Positions 23,404 through 35,400 of a DNA stretch of 64,000 bases are shown here, piece by piece (position 1 is the stretch's first letter; each line of letters opens with the position of its first letter). Source of the stretch: Whitmania pigra (taxonomy: Eukaryota; Annelida; Clitellata; Hirudinida; Haemopidae); contig JAJTWR010000308.1 of the NCBI GenBank assembly GCA_021613335.1, forward strand, positions 2,710,001 through 2,774,000, given 5' to 3'. The notes under the pieces are model-generated. The model worked only from the letters and a program-made list of their open reading frames with translations. It did not search any database and had not been told where the DNA came from. The position numbers and the translations under genes are program-made.

Positions 23404-23706
23404 GTTGAAGAGTACTTGGAAGATTTTGCCAATTTACAAAACTATGGTAATCCTCTTCATCAACATTCAGAGGATGAATTATTAATTTCCTTACTTCTGC
23501 AGAATTTCACACATCATTTGGCAACTGTAGGAAACTTCATATATCTACCAGACACACCTTCTGTGTCCTCAAGAGATTCTTCACTACCAGTCATTTCCGT
23601 AACACCTAAATCAGTATTGGAACTGTTATCAGCTGACGCTCATGCACTACTTTTGCTACAAGAAATGGAATTATATTCTCTCTCTTCTGTATTTCTGTCT
23701 CTTTGA
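23404..23706 (+). CDS. Possible orphan terminal exon, unrecognised
   Basis: After a T-rich stretch and CAG at 23401-23403, an open frame of about 100 codons runs to a TGA at 23704-23706. It begins VEEYLEDFANLQNYGNPLHQ and includes LLISLLLQNFTHHLATVGNF and LELLSADAHALLLLQEM. The composition is protein-like and not repeat-derived, so it may be the last exon of a plus-strand gene or a processed fragment of one. I do not recognise the family. No partner exon was found on the plus strand nearby, and the surroundings are transposon debris. The upstream extension of the frame to 23323 starts with a non-ATG codon and is probably intron. Confidence 0.35.
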   Translation, partial: VEEYLEDFANLQNYGNPLHQHSEDELLISLLLQNFTHHLATVGNFIYLPDTPSVSSRDSSLPVISVTPKSVLELLSADAHALLLLQEMELYSLSSVFLSL

Positions 23707-23769
23707 CGCTCTCTCTGTTGCTTTAGTTAAATTACAAGTAGTTCTCTTGTCCTAAGTATCAATAACTAT

Positions 23770-23882
23770 GGCACCCCGTCATAACAGCCCGGCGACAAAA
23801 TAACCCCGACAAAACAGCCCTGTCAAAACAGCCCGGCGTCAAAACAGCCCCGACGAAACAGCTCCGTCAAAATAGCGGTAGA
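23770..23882. repeat. Short tandem repeat of the CCCGRCAAAACAG type
   Basis: About six imperfect 15-17-base units, each with ACAGCCC or a variant followed by GGCGTCAAA, GACGAAA or GTCAAAA. GC-rich relative to its surroundings. Confidence 0.7.
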
Positions 23883-24456
23883 ATTGGTTCTTTGTGGATT
23901 TGTTACATGTCCACACGAGGTGATGATAAGGTGAGGATAATTTATATTAAATACCAACTTTCCAGATCCTCTTATCAATGTTACACGTTTATTCGATTGA
24001 ATGTTTTTGGTATTTGTTACTCTTATTCGCCAATTCCTTTAATACGTTTCTCATGTCTTTCAATCTTCTACAGACACATACATAGATATTTAGTCGAAAT
24101 ACTAGCAGCTTTGTAGAGTAAGCTACATTGTTGTTGTTGCATTATGTTTTCTTAAACTTTTATTTTCCCGATCAAAACAATCAAAAGCTTTTTTTAATTT
24201 AAAATTTAAATTGAAGGATGTGAGTGTATATTTTTTTTTAACGTCTTGGAAATGCTTAGCTAACAATTTTTTCAGGTTGCTCAAGTGGCGAATAAGCAGG
24301 ATATAATATTTATAGTAAGTTTTACATTTTAATTTTAATCACATTTTATATTTTTGTAGTTGAGAAATGTCCATGTCGCCTCTGTCATGTCCAAAAAAAT
24401 TTAAACAAAGGATTGAGCAAAATGTTACTACAGCTTACATAGCTTTTTACTATACA

Positions 24457-24720
24457 TTACGAGATAATTAGATAATGTCCTCTTGTTGCTGTATAGTTTT
24501 GTGCAAGGAGGGAGTGTATTAGAAAGGTGTTCGTAAAGCCATGTAATATTTTAAAGCCAAGTGTTAAATCAGCCAGAATTCGCTGTCTTTCCAAGGTTGG
24601 AAGCTTGAGCAACCTTAGTCTCTTCATATACGGATAAGATGCCACGGATGGAATTGACTTAGTGAATCGCCTTTGAACATTTTCTATTTTGCCGATTAAA
24701 TATTTGTGATGAGGATCGCA
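24457..24720 (-). pseudogene. LINE C-terminal fragment
   Basis: The minus-strand frame RLRLLKLPTLERQRILADLT, then LGFKILHGF, is typical of the region after the reverse transcriptase in jockey/CR1-like LINEs. It is related to, but not the same as, the pieces at 54072-54407 and 60370-60660. No other part of the element is adjacent. Confidence 0.6.
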
Positions 24721-25089
24721 TCCTGACGTTGAAGAAATAGTGTGCCGTCACAAATGTATTATATGGCCATCTTTCGCAAGAGAAAACTTATTTTCGGGCT
24801 TAAATTCCAAGAGCTCCAAAAACACATGAGACTTAAATTTATTGGGCTGCTCCTTTCGTAAGTGTAACTATTCCTATGCTTGGAAAAGAGCATTTAGAGA
24901 TTTAATCATTAGTCTAAAAGTATTGCATTTAATATTTCATAAGCTGGAGAGAAATGAGTCAAGGATGTAGATTTATTAACAAGCACGAGAGTCCGGAGAC
25001 AAGCATCGTGAGCCCATCGAGACAAGATGCAAAGCGGAAACGAGGAAATAGTCAAGAACCAAGCGAAGTAGGAGACGAACTGACGAGAT

Positions 25090-25500
25090 AAAGTTAACGT
25101 CCGTTGAATATCTAGATGATTAGGACGGTGCTCCCGCAGCGGGGTTTGAATCCCATGCTGCCCTCGTGAGAGCCAACTGATGATAGTCTTATTTATTTAT
25201 TTGATTATAGTCTGTTGCATAACTCAGATGATTTGGACACTGATGAGAGTCGTTATTTGATTATAGTCCGTTGCATAACTGAGATGATTTGGAGACTGAT
25301 GAGAGTGATGTTTTATTAACGTCCGTTGCATAGCTAGATGATTAGGACGGTGCCCCCGCAGCGGGGTTTGAACCCCATGCTGCCATCGTGAGAGCCGCAG
25401 CCTTAACCGTTAGGCTATACGGGCGCACAGATGAGAGTTATATTTATTTATTTATTTATTTGATTATAGTCCGTTGCATAACTGAGAACAGATGAGAGTT
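25090..25500 (-). repeat. Cluster of tRNA-derived SINE copies (family A) and tail repeats
   Basis: A partial copy (about 25180-25095) and a fuller copy (about 25435-25310) lie reversed, separated by two tail-type repeats with TAGTCYGTTGCATAACT; a third tail repeat follows at 25445-25495. The fuller copy on the minus strand has A-box TAGCCTAACGGTTAAGGC and B-box GGGGTTCAAACCCC. Its flanks GCGCCCG and CGGGGGC pair at six of seven positions, like an acceptor stem. Confidence 0.8.
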
Positions 25501-25594
25501 TCCTTCTGGTTTCTTACATAGACTTTCGCTAGGGTTTGAAACAAAGAAGTCCACTGCGCTGAGTTAATTAGCATAGTCCTGCACGCGTGTAGCC

Positions 25595-25712
25595 GGGAGA
25601 AGTTGTGGGGCAAAGTTCAATGTCCTGCGCTCCACGCCTTGCATGCCTAGAGTCCTAGGGTCGGGTGTGTGCAATGATGTAGGTAGGGCGAAATTCAATG
25701 CCCTACAAGATT
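25595..25712. repeat. Dispersed repeat, inverted relative to 54935-55085
   Basis: Two half-units, each with CAATGYCCT followed by a GCATGC/CTAGG or TGTGTGCAATGATGTAGG stretch. The reverse complement matches CACTGAACTTCGTCCTACTT, GCATCATCACACACA and ACTCTAGG words at 54950-55080. Confidence 0.6.
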
Positions 25713-26236
25713 TTCCAAAGACTCCTTGTAGACACAGTAACAGAACATGTCAAAACCATGCTCAAAGGCAAATATTTGAATTTGTTAAACCTTTTGAGAC
25801 AAAAGATTTCGTTAAAGGTTAATTTGTTGTCATGATTGAAACTGCAATTCAAGTAAGAAATAACTTCTATTCACATCAGCTTTTCAGTTAGCGGTTGGTT
25901 AACGTCTGATAGAAACCGCTCAAATAACAAGATTAACATAATAAATGCAAAACAATTCAAATGTAGTTAATCAGTATCAAAATCCAATCAGAATCTTGGA
26001 AAATTCATTGTTTAGAGCCAATTGAAACAGACTAGACATAAATACTGTAAAAAATTGTAAAATAATTCTTGAGAATTTTTACATTGGGTTTCTTTGGACA
26101 AACAAGAAATGCAAAATCAACTCATATGATCTCATCACAACAAAATTAATTTACAGAAAAAACACTAAGACTAGAAATATAAGGCAGAAATGTAGTTGGT
26201 TCTGGAGAGAACTTGAAAAGGCTGATGTTTGAACAA

Positions 26237-29200
26237 TCAAACCAATTGCTTCAGAGAACTGAACGGAACACTTCTGAATTCTCGAGTTTTAGGAAAATTA
26301 CCATTAAGCGGCTGTCTGTATATTTCATCTGACCAGGCCGAAATGCAAAAGCCACTTTTGACCATAGCTGAATCGTCTCTCGAATTTGTTGAAGCTGATG
26401 AAGCAATGGCATCCTTGAGATTCCGATAACCTGGCATGATGACAGCAAATAAGCATTTCTCCACTTCTGGATAGTTGAAGATGGATTCTCTTCCTTCCTT
26501 TTCAAGATGAGTAACTAAACCAGAGTGTGGATCAGGAAGGATGCCAGTATACCGACACAGTGGAAGAATGGCACAGAAGCTTGGAGACTCCTCCGAAGAA
26601 ATTCTGCATATGAGAGTGCATGTCATGGCTGCAGAACTGATACCCAACAAGCAGCCAAAAGATGTGAAGACGTACAAAATCCTTCCAATGACTGACATGC
26701 AAATAACCGTGCAATGATTGGCTGACAAAAGTATAAAGATCAAAAACTTCAAAGTATTTTATCATTGCTATTATTGTGGATTCAAGAAATAGCCAAACCC
26801 TGTGCTGTCTCATTGACTATTTCTTCATCAGCTTTAAGTGGAGGGCAGACGTTTGAAATATCAAAGCTCCCTTCGATGCATCTTCTGTCGGCATCCCATT
26901 TGTACACAGTCGAACCTGATAACAAAGGGTAATCAAATATATTTAGCAATCACATAAACAATACTTTAGAAGGCATTTAAAATTTATTTAATTAATTGAT
27001 TAATATTGCTAGTGTTTCATAACTGTTAGTAATACCTGGATAAACATAAGTGAAGAAATTAGGAGATTCAGGTCCCTCCGACGAAATGTGGACAGTGTCA
27101 CAAAGAACATCTTTAGAAGAAGATGAGTGATAAAACATCTCGATGGCCTGGAGTGATTCACCCACCAACTCCCACAACAGAAGGGAGCCCTGTGTCTGGC
27201 CAGACCAAAGGTAATGTTTGCTGCAAGAACAAGAAATAAGAAGCAATGCAGGAATTTCATCCACAAGAACTACATAAACCATTAGTCATTCCAACCAACT
27301 TTGAAATGCAGGAATATAAAATGCAGTGAACTAGCTTTCCATTTCCAGGGTATTTTGTAACAGTAACATCCATATTGGAAGTTTGGTCTTGACCGACAGT
27401 GAGTGAGCAGAGAACAAACATACCGTTGTCGAGCACAACACACACTCCATCTTGAATGCCACAAATGCAGATAATGTTGGTAGGAGCTTCTGATACTGAA
27501 AACTTCATTAGTTCTGAATATTCAGGTATCCTGTTAAATCATTAACAGTTGTTGTTTTAAGGGCTGAAACCAATAAAATGAATTGTTACTCAACCTGAAT
27601 ATGTGCAACGTGGAGTGATCAGTGGCACACCACACAAATCCATTTGTGATGCACATGGCAATCACTTTTCCTGTACTAGATTTCAATTTCTGAAGCAAAA
27701 ACCAATAAATAAAACTTCAATGAAATGAAACATGTTCAAGATATGAGAATTTAAATCAGGCACCCCTACATAACACAATGTTTAAAATATAATAACCCTC
27801 AAGTGTCCCAAACCATCTTCTGAAAAAGTGTAAGCGTAAAGTGATCCAGTTTTTGGCTTTCCTTTTTCATGCATCATTCCATACACAAGAACTTCACAGA
27901 GGGCTTCTTGCAATGGTTCCGACAAAATCTTGTGCAGTATCGCAGGGGCAGCGCAAGTGATCGTCACATCTTCAGTGAATTTCACAACATCGAGCAGAGA
28001 GCAAAACTCTGGCTGTCTTGCATATAATTCAATATCAGAAGCAGACAGGCGTTCGTGAGGATCGGGCGACCAACACAAGGTCATAAGGTCGAGAATGTTG
28101 GAGGGGCATCGTGCTTCCTGGATTTCATAAACAATTGTCGACAGTGAAATGATCGATCGCATCTCACCAATAAGACAAACATCGACGCAAGCACATGAAG
28201 ACGTGAGAAAAATTTAAAATGATTGAATAATGCAAAGAGTTAAACTAACTAAAATAGACTCTGGAAACAAGAAGAAAATAACCTTCAATGTCAGGATGGG
28301 TCTTCCTCCGGCAAGGATGTGACTTTTGAGGTTGATTCCGCAAGTTCCGAGAAGCATGTCTCCTTCGTAAGGCATTTTGAGGCTCACCAGCTCGTAAATG
28401 AGAAGACCGAATGAATAACAATCAACCTGCAGGAGTAAATAAAGTAAGCTCACTTTGGCAAAATCATTTTTCAATAAATTAGTAAACTCTAGTTTTAATA
28501 CCTTTTCTGTGTAAATTTCCTCTCCATTTTGTAACAGAATCTCGGGAGCCATGAAGGGCAGAGTACCTGCGTACCCTTTGGTTCCAGAGGGAGAAAATAC
28601 TCTACTGACTCCGTAATCGGCCAACTTCACGTCAACTGGATTAAAAGATTTCTTGTCTTGCCAGTCGGGAAAAGACCATACCAAAATGTTTTCTGATTTA
28701 AGATCTCTGTAGATGATGTGCCTTGAGTGGAGGTAACCCAAAGCTGATGCAACCTTGATATAAATAAGAGTATTTTCATATAAAATAACAAAATATAAAT
28801 AAAAATCCACAGTGGTTTCAAAGAATCTGATAAACAAAATGATGACAATAATAACAAATCAATAGGGTGACCATGACTTCAAACCTGGATGATGACATCT
28901 CTGATGGCGTAAAGAGGCAACTTCAGTCCTGCCCTTCGAAATGACTTCATGTGATCGGTGAGACAGCCGAGGGGGGCGAGCGAGAGAATGAGGCAGGGAG
29001 GGGAAACACAAATGCCGACCAAAGAGACGACGTGTTCATGCTTCAAATTCAACAAAATGCTCAACTCCTTCCGAGCGATCATGTAAGCTTCGCAGCACTT
29101 TAGAACAGGATCCCGGGTCCACAAATCACACTCTTTCTGAATAACAAACAATAAAAATAAACACTTACCAATTTAAATAATCAGTATTTTAAAAATTAAT

Positions 29201-29382
29201 AAATTTACTTGGAAAAGTCGAAATAAATCGAGAGGAATCTCTTCCTCTGGAATGATGGGCCTCAGCAACTTAACAGCCACAGGACATGCACTTTTCATCT
29301 TCTGTTAATTCATCAAAAGTTCAAAAAATGAAACAAAATGTATCTCATCGATGACATATGTATATGTATGTATATATATATA

Positions 29383-29423
<41 letters not shown>

Positions 29424-32400
29424 CCCTCAATCATTGTTAAAAGCCTAAGATTTGTAGATTGGAGTTTTAAACGACTGAAACATCAACAAAACATTGGATT
29501 CACAAACAATGGGGCCATCCATCAGACCTTAATATTAATTTAATACTTATTTTTATTATTTTGTTTATTTACATATCAGACCTCAAAACAAATGTAATAT
29601 CAGACTTTAATATAAATTTAATATCAGACAAATATAATACAAATTTAATTTGAGACCTCAATATTCACTTAATATCAGACCTTAATATGAATGATTCCCA
29701 CATAAACAGCTCCGAACGCGCCCTTTCCAAGAAATTTCGTTCTCTGTAAGTCATCAGGTGGAACAACAAGATCACTTGGTAGATCATAAAACACCTGTAG
29801 TATGAGGAGGCAAAAACATATGAATCCACAACGACAGCTTATTCAAACGACAACAAGGTGACTACCGTATCCGGTGCCACGTGAGCGAAGTGAATGTGCC
29901 CGCTCGCATCGGCGGTACAAAAAGGACCGAGGTTGCCATGGCGAGGACAACTGACGATTTTGTTCGACTGTGCGATGTGAATGCAGTGCTCGATTGAGAA
30001 GCAGTAAACGACTCTTTGTGGGGAATCGTGGTCTCTCAGAAATCCACATGCTTTTCTGCTTTATGTGTGGGAATAAATATATTTTAAAAAGCAAAGTCAG
30101 CTTAAAGTAGAACATGAATTCAAACTGCAATTTTGCAAATCATGTTTTTTAGCAAAACATAAATTGAAAGGCAAAACCGTCGTCACAAAGCCTTGACAAA
30201 CACGTTACTCACCCATTTTGAGCATCTGACTCGTGTGATTTTCCTTTGGAATTCATGTTGCTCCCCAATTTTCTGGGTGGCATTTGCAGTTCTTCAGATG
30301 AAATTCCATCCTCATCCATGAGGCACTTCGTGCATGGTACCAGCCTGTTTATCAGCATGGCCCCTTTAATGTCTTTCGTGAACCTTGTTCCAACAGATGG
30401 ATACCAGTCTTCGAGGAGAGTGTCAATTTGTTCCACGACTACCGTGAGTAGCCTGACGGCAGTTTCGGTATTGGGATAGATGGTCATTACAGCATCCTCA
30501 TCGCACGGCTTCAACCCGAACGATTCGTTGTAAATGACGACTTCCAAAATGGAAGTCTCTGACGTGAAGACGGAATACCACATGTAGTCTGATTCTTCCT
30601 TCATGACAGGATTGTACCTGGAATAATCAAAAATGCCTGGAGAGGTAGACGAAGAAACCTCTTTGACTCTCAATATTGGAAGACCAAGATGTCTCAGTTC
30701 CAATCCTGTTTGCCAGCAGTGCCAATAAGAACCTGGCAAGTTGTCGACATCGACGTTGTGATCCGATAGCACGGTCAGATCATGCAGAGATTTAAGCAGT
30801 TTGGAGTAAGACGCATCGCCCAACATGCGTGTTATGAGACGCGGCCAGAAACCCGAGGGGAAGTACGACATCGTATAAAGTCGGAAGAAAGAAAATGCAG
30901 GATTGGCATGTCTGTATATGAGTGGGTTGTTTATATCCCCAGAAGGAGGGATCTTTGGTTCCTTGTGTTGATTCAATGAAACACTTTCCTCATTGGTCAC
31001 AGGGATCTGTTGAATATCAAAGATGCTGCATTTTAAAAGTAATTATGTCCTGAGGAAATATTTTAACTTCCAAGTACAGATTTACTAAAATTCTAAATAA
31101 AGTAGATAGACAAGATAGACAACAAGCTAAAGTAGTGAGATAAACAGCTTGTCTGACCATGACAAATTCTTCAAGACCAATTTTATCAGTTGGAAGAAGA
31201 GAGGGAATGAGCAGATGTACATCATCCCACTGTAGAGCAACCTCAAACTTGTGCAGTAAGTTAACCATGTACTTCTTGATGTCCGTAGATTTGAATGCAA
31301 CACCTTTGAGTAAGATTGGTAAGTCTGTCAACTTCATTACACCTGCAATAATGAATCACACAAATAAAGCTGGAGTACTTAAATTACATAAGGCTTAATG
31401 AGGGGTCTAAAATTGGGATCGTTCGTGATTTGTCACAGGAAGTTTAACCATTGACGGCAAGTCCGTTGATCTGCTTGACTGTGACAATGCAGGCCAACAT
31501 GTCGCACAACCACTGTGGATCGAGGAAGTAAATGTCCCTCAGGTTGGTGTCATCATAATGCAACAAAAATCCTAAAGGCAATGTTTAGTCAGTAATAATA
31601 AATTAATAATTTGCATTTTATAAATATGATATCTCATCATTCAAAGAGTTAAAGGCAGACATCAGAAATGTAACCATTCTCATGAAGGAACTGGGTTGCT
31701 TGATTTAGCTCAGTCAAATCTTGAAAACTGGCAGCAAAGTTTTCTTCCATGGTTTCTATGACCAATTGCCTGCAATTAAAAGGTACTATTATTATTATTA
31801 TTAATACTGTTATTATTATTGTTATTATTATTATTAATAATTATATATAATAATTATATTTTAGTCCAACTCATTGCTTGGGACACTAATCATCATTAAA
31901 ACCAGCAACATTAGAAGAAAATATTGAATTGTTATTAAGTAAAATAATAACATAAAAACATTCAAAGCAATTGTGATTGGATCACCCACTTGTATTGATC
32001 TGCAGTAAGAACAGGGTCATTGTTAGAGGTCTTTCTAGATTCTGCAATTGCTCTGATGGTTTTCTGCAGATGGATGTAATTGACAGGAACCTTTTGGTCG
32101 AGCAGTCGAAAACCAGTGTTGTCTGGGAAAATTGTTCATCAATTAGTTTCTCAATAAAGATATTTCTGAGATGAATTTTATAGGCTCAAGCTGTGTTTAA
32201 AGTTTAATCTTGATTGAGTTTTAAGTCACTTCAGTTTTATGTTGAGAAGAATGATACCTATAAATCTGTAAATGTTAACAATCGTCTTTCTGTTTTTAAA
32301 ATATGCAGACAAGCAAAATGCCAAATTGCTGTGCATTGTGGTCAGCATCACTGGAAAAGTGATTTCAAATGTAACACAAGAATGATCGAAAAATCTACTT

Positions 32401-35400
32401 TCATTGAAAACAGTCTCAACAAATCGGTCATTCACAATTAAACACTTTAAAATATTTAAAACTCACGTATATTTAAAACTCAATATTTATAATTTTCAGT
32501 CATTAAATATATAATATATATTAATATAAATGATGCATAGTATATTCTTATTATAAATAATGAATAAAATATATTATCATAATATTACCAAGTGTCAAAT
32601 CAACAGCCTTCCAAACGATCTGATGCAAGCGATGATGGCTGGACTTTGTTATCATTCCAGGCTTGCATGTAACCATCACTTGACCTATAACCTTGGGGAA
32701 TCCCCACCTGCTTGGTTCAACTAGTTTGATGTATCTCTTCTCCAGGATAGTCGTCATTTCTTCAAGGAATTTTACAGAAAAGTTTTTGAAAGCAAGATCC
32801 AGGTGAGTCCCAACGATGATGACACAAGAACTCGGAGCTCGTGCCTACAAATACATGCACAAATGTTTATGCATAAAGAATGTTGAATCCACACTTCCTA
32901 TTTCCTTTACCTGAATGTTGATGAGCCAACGAAAGATTTCATTTAAGCCTTTCTCGCCATCTGTTATTTTCCATACCACCAAGTAAACAGATCGTTTTGA
33001 CAAAAAATACTGGTGAGTTGCACAATATTCACTCTGCAAAGTTTTCAAAATCAAAATAATCCACTAAGTTAATAAAAAAATAACTGAAAACTAATTTCAC
33101 TCACCTGCCCTCCAAAGTCCCATGTACTGAAGACAACCTCTTCATTGTCTCTCTTCATGATGAGCTCACCAATGTCGACACCAACAGTTGACAAATTTTC
33201 TTCTTTGGCATCTCTCATGTTCTTATCTCTTCGTGATATCCAATGCTGTTCAAGGAAGATTGTCAATGGAAGATCTCGATCTCACCAACATGCCCATAGC
33301 CACAGAATTATTCTCTTACCGTGTTCTTTCCATTTTCGCTGACAAGGGTTTGCAAAAGTGAAGTTTTCCCTGTGGCCTGTTTGCCAACGACCATCAGTTT
33401 TAAATGGTTGAATGGAACAACTCTACGTACCAAAAAGGAAAGGATAAATATATATTAAAGAATTATATGTAAATACAATAATATTATCCCTAGATAAGCA
33501 CAACAAATTAAAAACACATTTCTTCACAAGAGAAAATCACAATTAATGAAAATTTAAATTATTTGTAAGGAAAGGATAAATATATATTAAAGAATTATAT
33601 GTAAATATAATATTATTATCCCTAGTTAAGCACAACAAATTGAAAACACATTTCTTCACAAGAGAAAATCACAATTAATAAAAATTTAAATTATTTGTAA
33701 TTGAAAATATCAATTCCACAAGAATATGTTAATGTCAAATGAATGGAAGAATGTCCTAATGCATTCTTACTCATCCATGATGGATCTGAGATAAGAAACA
33801 ACAGATTTAACAACTCTCATTTTGTCACCAAGCAGTGATTTGAGTGTTTCATTCACAGGATTCCCAGAAAAATTTAATGACCAAAGTTTCTTTAGAAAAC
33901 CAACTTCTCTTGGTAGCTGCAAGGAGTTGTATATTAAAATTTTTTTTTTTAATCTATCAGTTTTAGATATGTTAAACAAATAAACCATAAACTAAATATT
34001 ACGTCGACTATGCGGTTGTTTGCCATCGTCAGAGTCGACAAATTCCTGAGGTAACCGATTTCTTTCGGGAAAACGGCAATGAGGTTGTTGCTGAGGTCGA
34101 GGGTGATGAGGTTCGGAAAGAGCACGGCAGGTGGGCGAAGGCCATCTCCTGCTGCTGCCTGGATTCGGACGAGATCGACTTAGTCTCAGTGAGAGCGATT
34201 AAATGAATGTTAAATTAGTTTGTGTCAACATACAAACGATTTTGCACCATAGTCATCTTTACAGCAGAAATTAAATGTTTTCAAGCAGTTGAAAGTGAGT
34301 AGTAGAGTCTTGAGCTTCGGAAGCTGGGAGTGACACGAGTGGCTGCACGGAGGACTCATGCAGGAAGGGATGGAGAGATTGGAAAGATTGGTGATAGAAC
34401 ACCTTGACATTAACCTGCAGCTCGTCAGAAGTGGACTATTTGAAGGACTGTAGCTGCTGTTAAATTGGCTCTTGGTTATTACAAATAGAAAATAACAAAT
34501 ACAAAGTAAGTTGATAGTAAGCAATTAAATTTTAAGGCAAGCAACCAACTTGGTAAGACACATGGGACTTTTGCAAATTCTTGGAATTCCAGTGGAAATA
34601 GATGGAGATGGAAGAATAGAGGACATCCTCCTGATTTGATGTTCCTCAGAAATCTGATTGCGAGACAAGTCTAACACCTCGAGGCTGATAGGATAGTTCT
34701 GAACAGATCCAAACCTGGTGATTTGGTTATTGGACAGCAATAACTTCTCCAACCTGTAAGCAAGGCAAGGCAATCCAAGAGGCACTTCTTCAAACAAATT
34801 GAATGAAAGATCCAACTCTCTCAGATGTGAAGCGGTCTTAAAGACATCTTCATTGTCATCATCGGCAAAGAACGGCGGCTGCACCTTAACTTTACCTTCC
34901 CAATGGTTAACACGAGTGTAGCATAATTCATCCAAGAAGATGCTGCCGTTAGGACCGTCGCCGTCAAAAAGTACGGCAGAGTCGTTCGAAGACAAACTGT
35001 CAAGACGCGAACTCGACATTTCCCTGACACTGCAATCCTTGCAAAAAGCAAGCGATAAATCAGAGGGGTATGGTAGTTCGGGCAAAAGATTGTGAGAAAC
35101 ATTAAGTTCAATGAGAGAACTGCAGCACCACATGCTGGCAGGGAGAGAAGTTATTTTATTGAATGAAAGGTTTAATCTCTTCAATGTTGCAATGTTGAAG
35201 AGAAAGTGTGGAACTCCTTTCAATTTGTTGCTCCTTAGATCCACTTCCTCCAAATGTTTGTGGATCACTGCATCAGAAATGTCGTGTGACTCGCTATCAC
35301 TGCTGACAGTCTCAGAATTATCGGTTGTTTCGAGCTGATCGAGTTGAATGACTGCAGATTCAGAGTTATACACTGCATTCTTTCTGTCCATTTTTCTTTC

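Noticed and set aside
29358..29543. ORF beginning with alternating Tyr and Ile
   Set aside because: Begins in the (TA)n microsatellite and continues into LRRK1-like intron.
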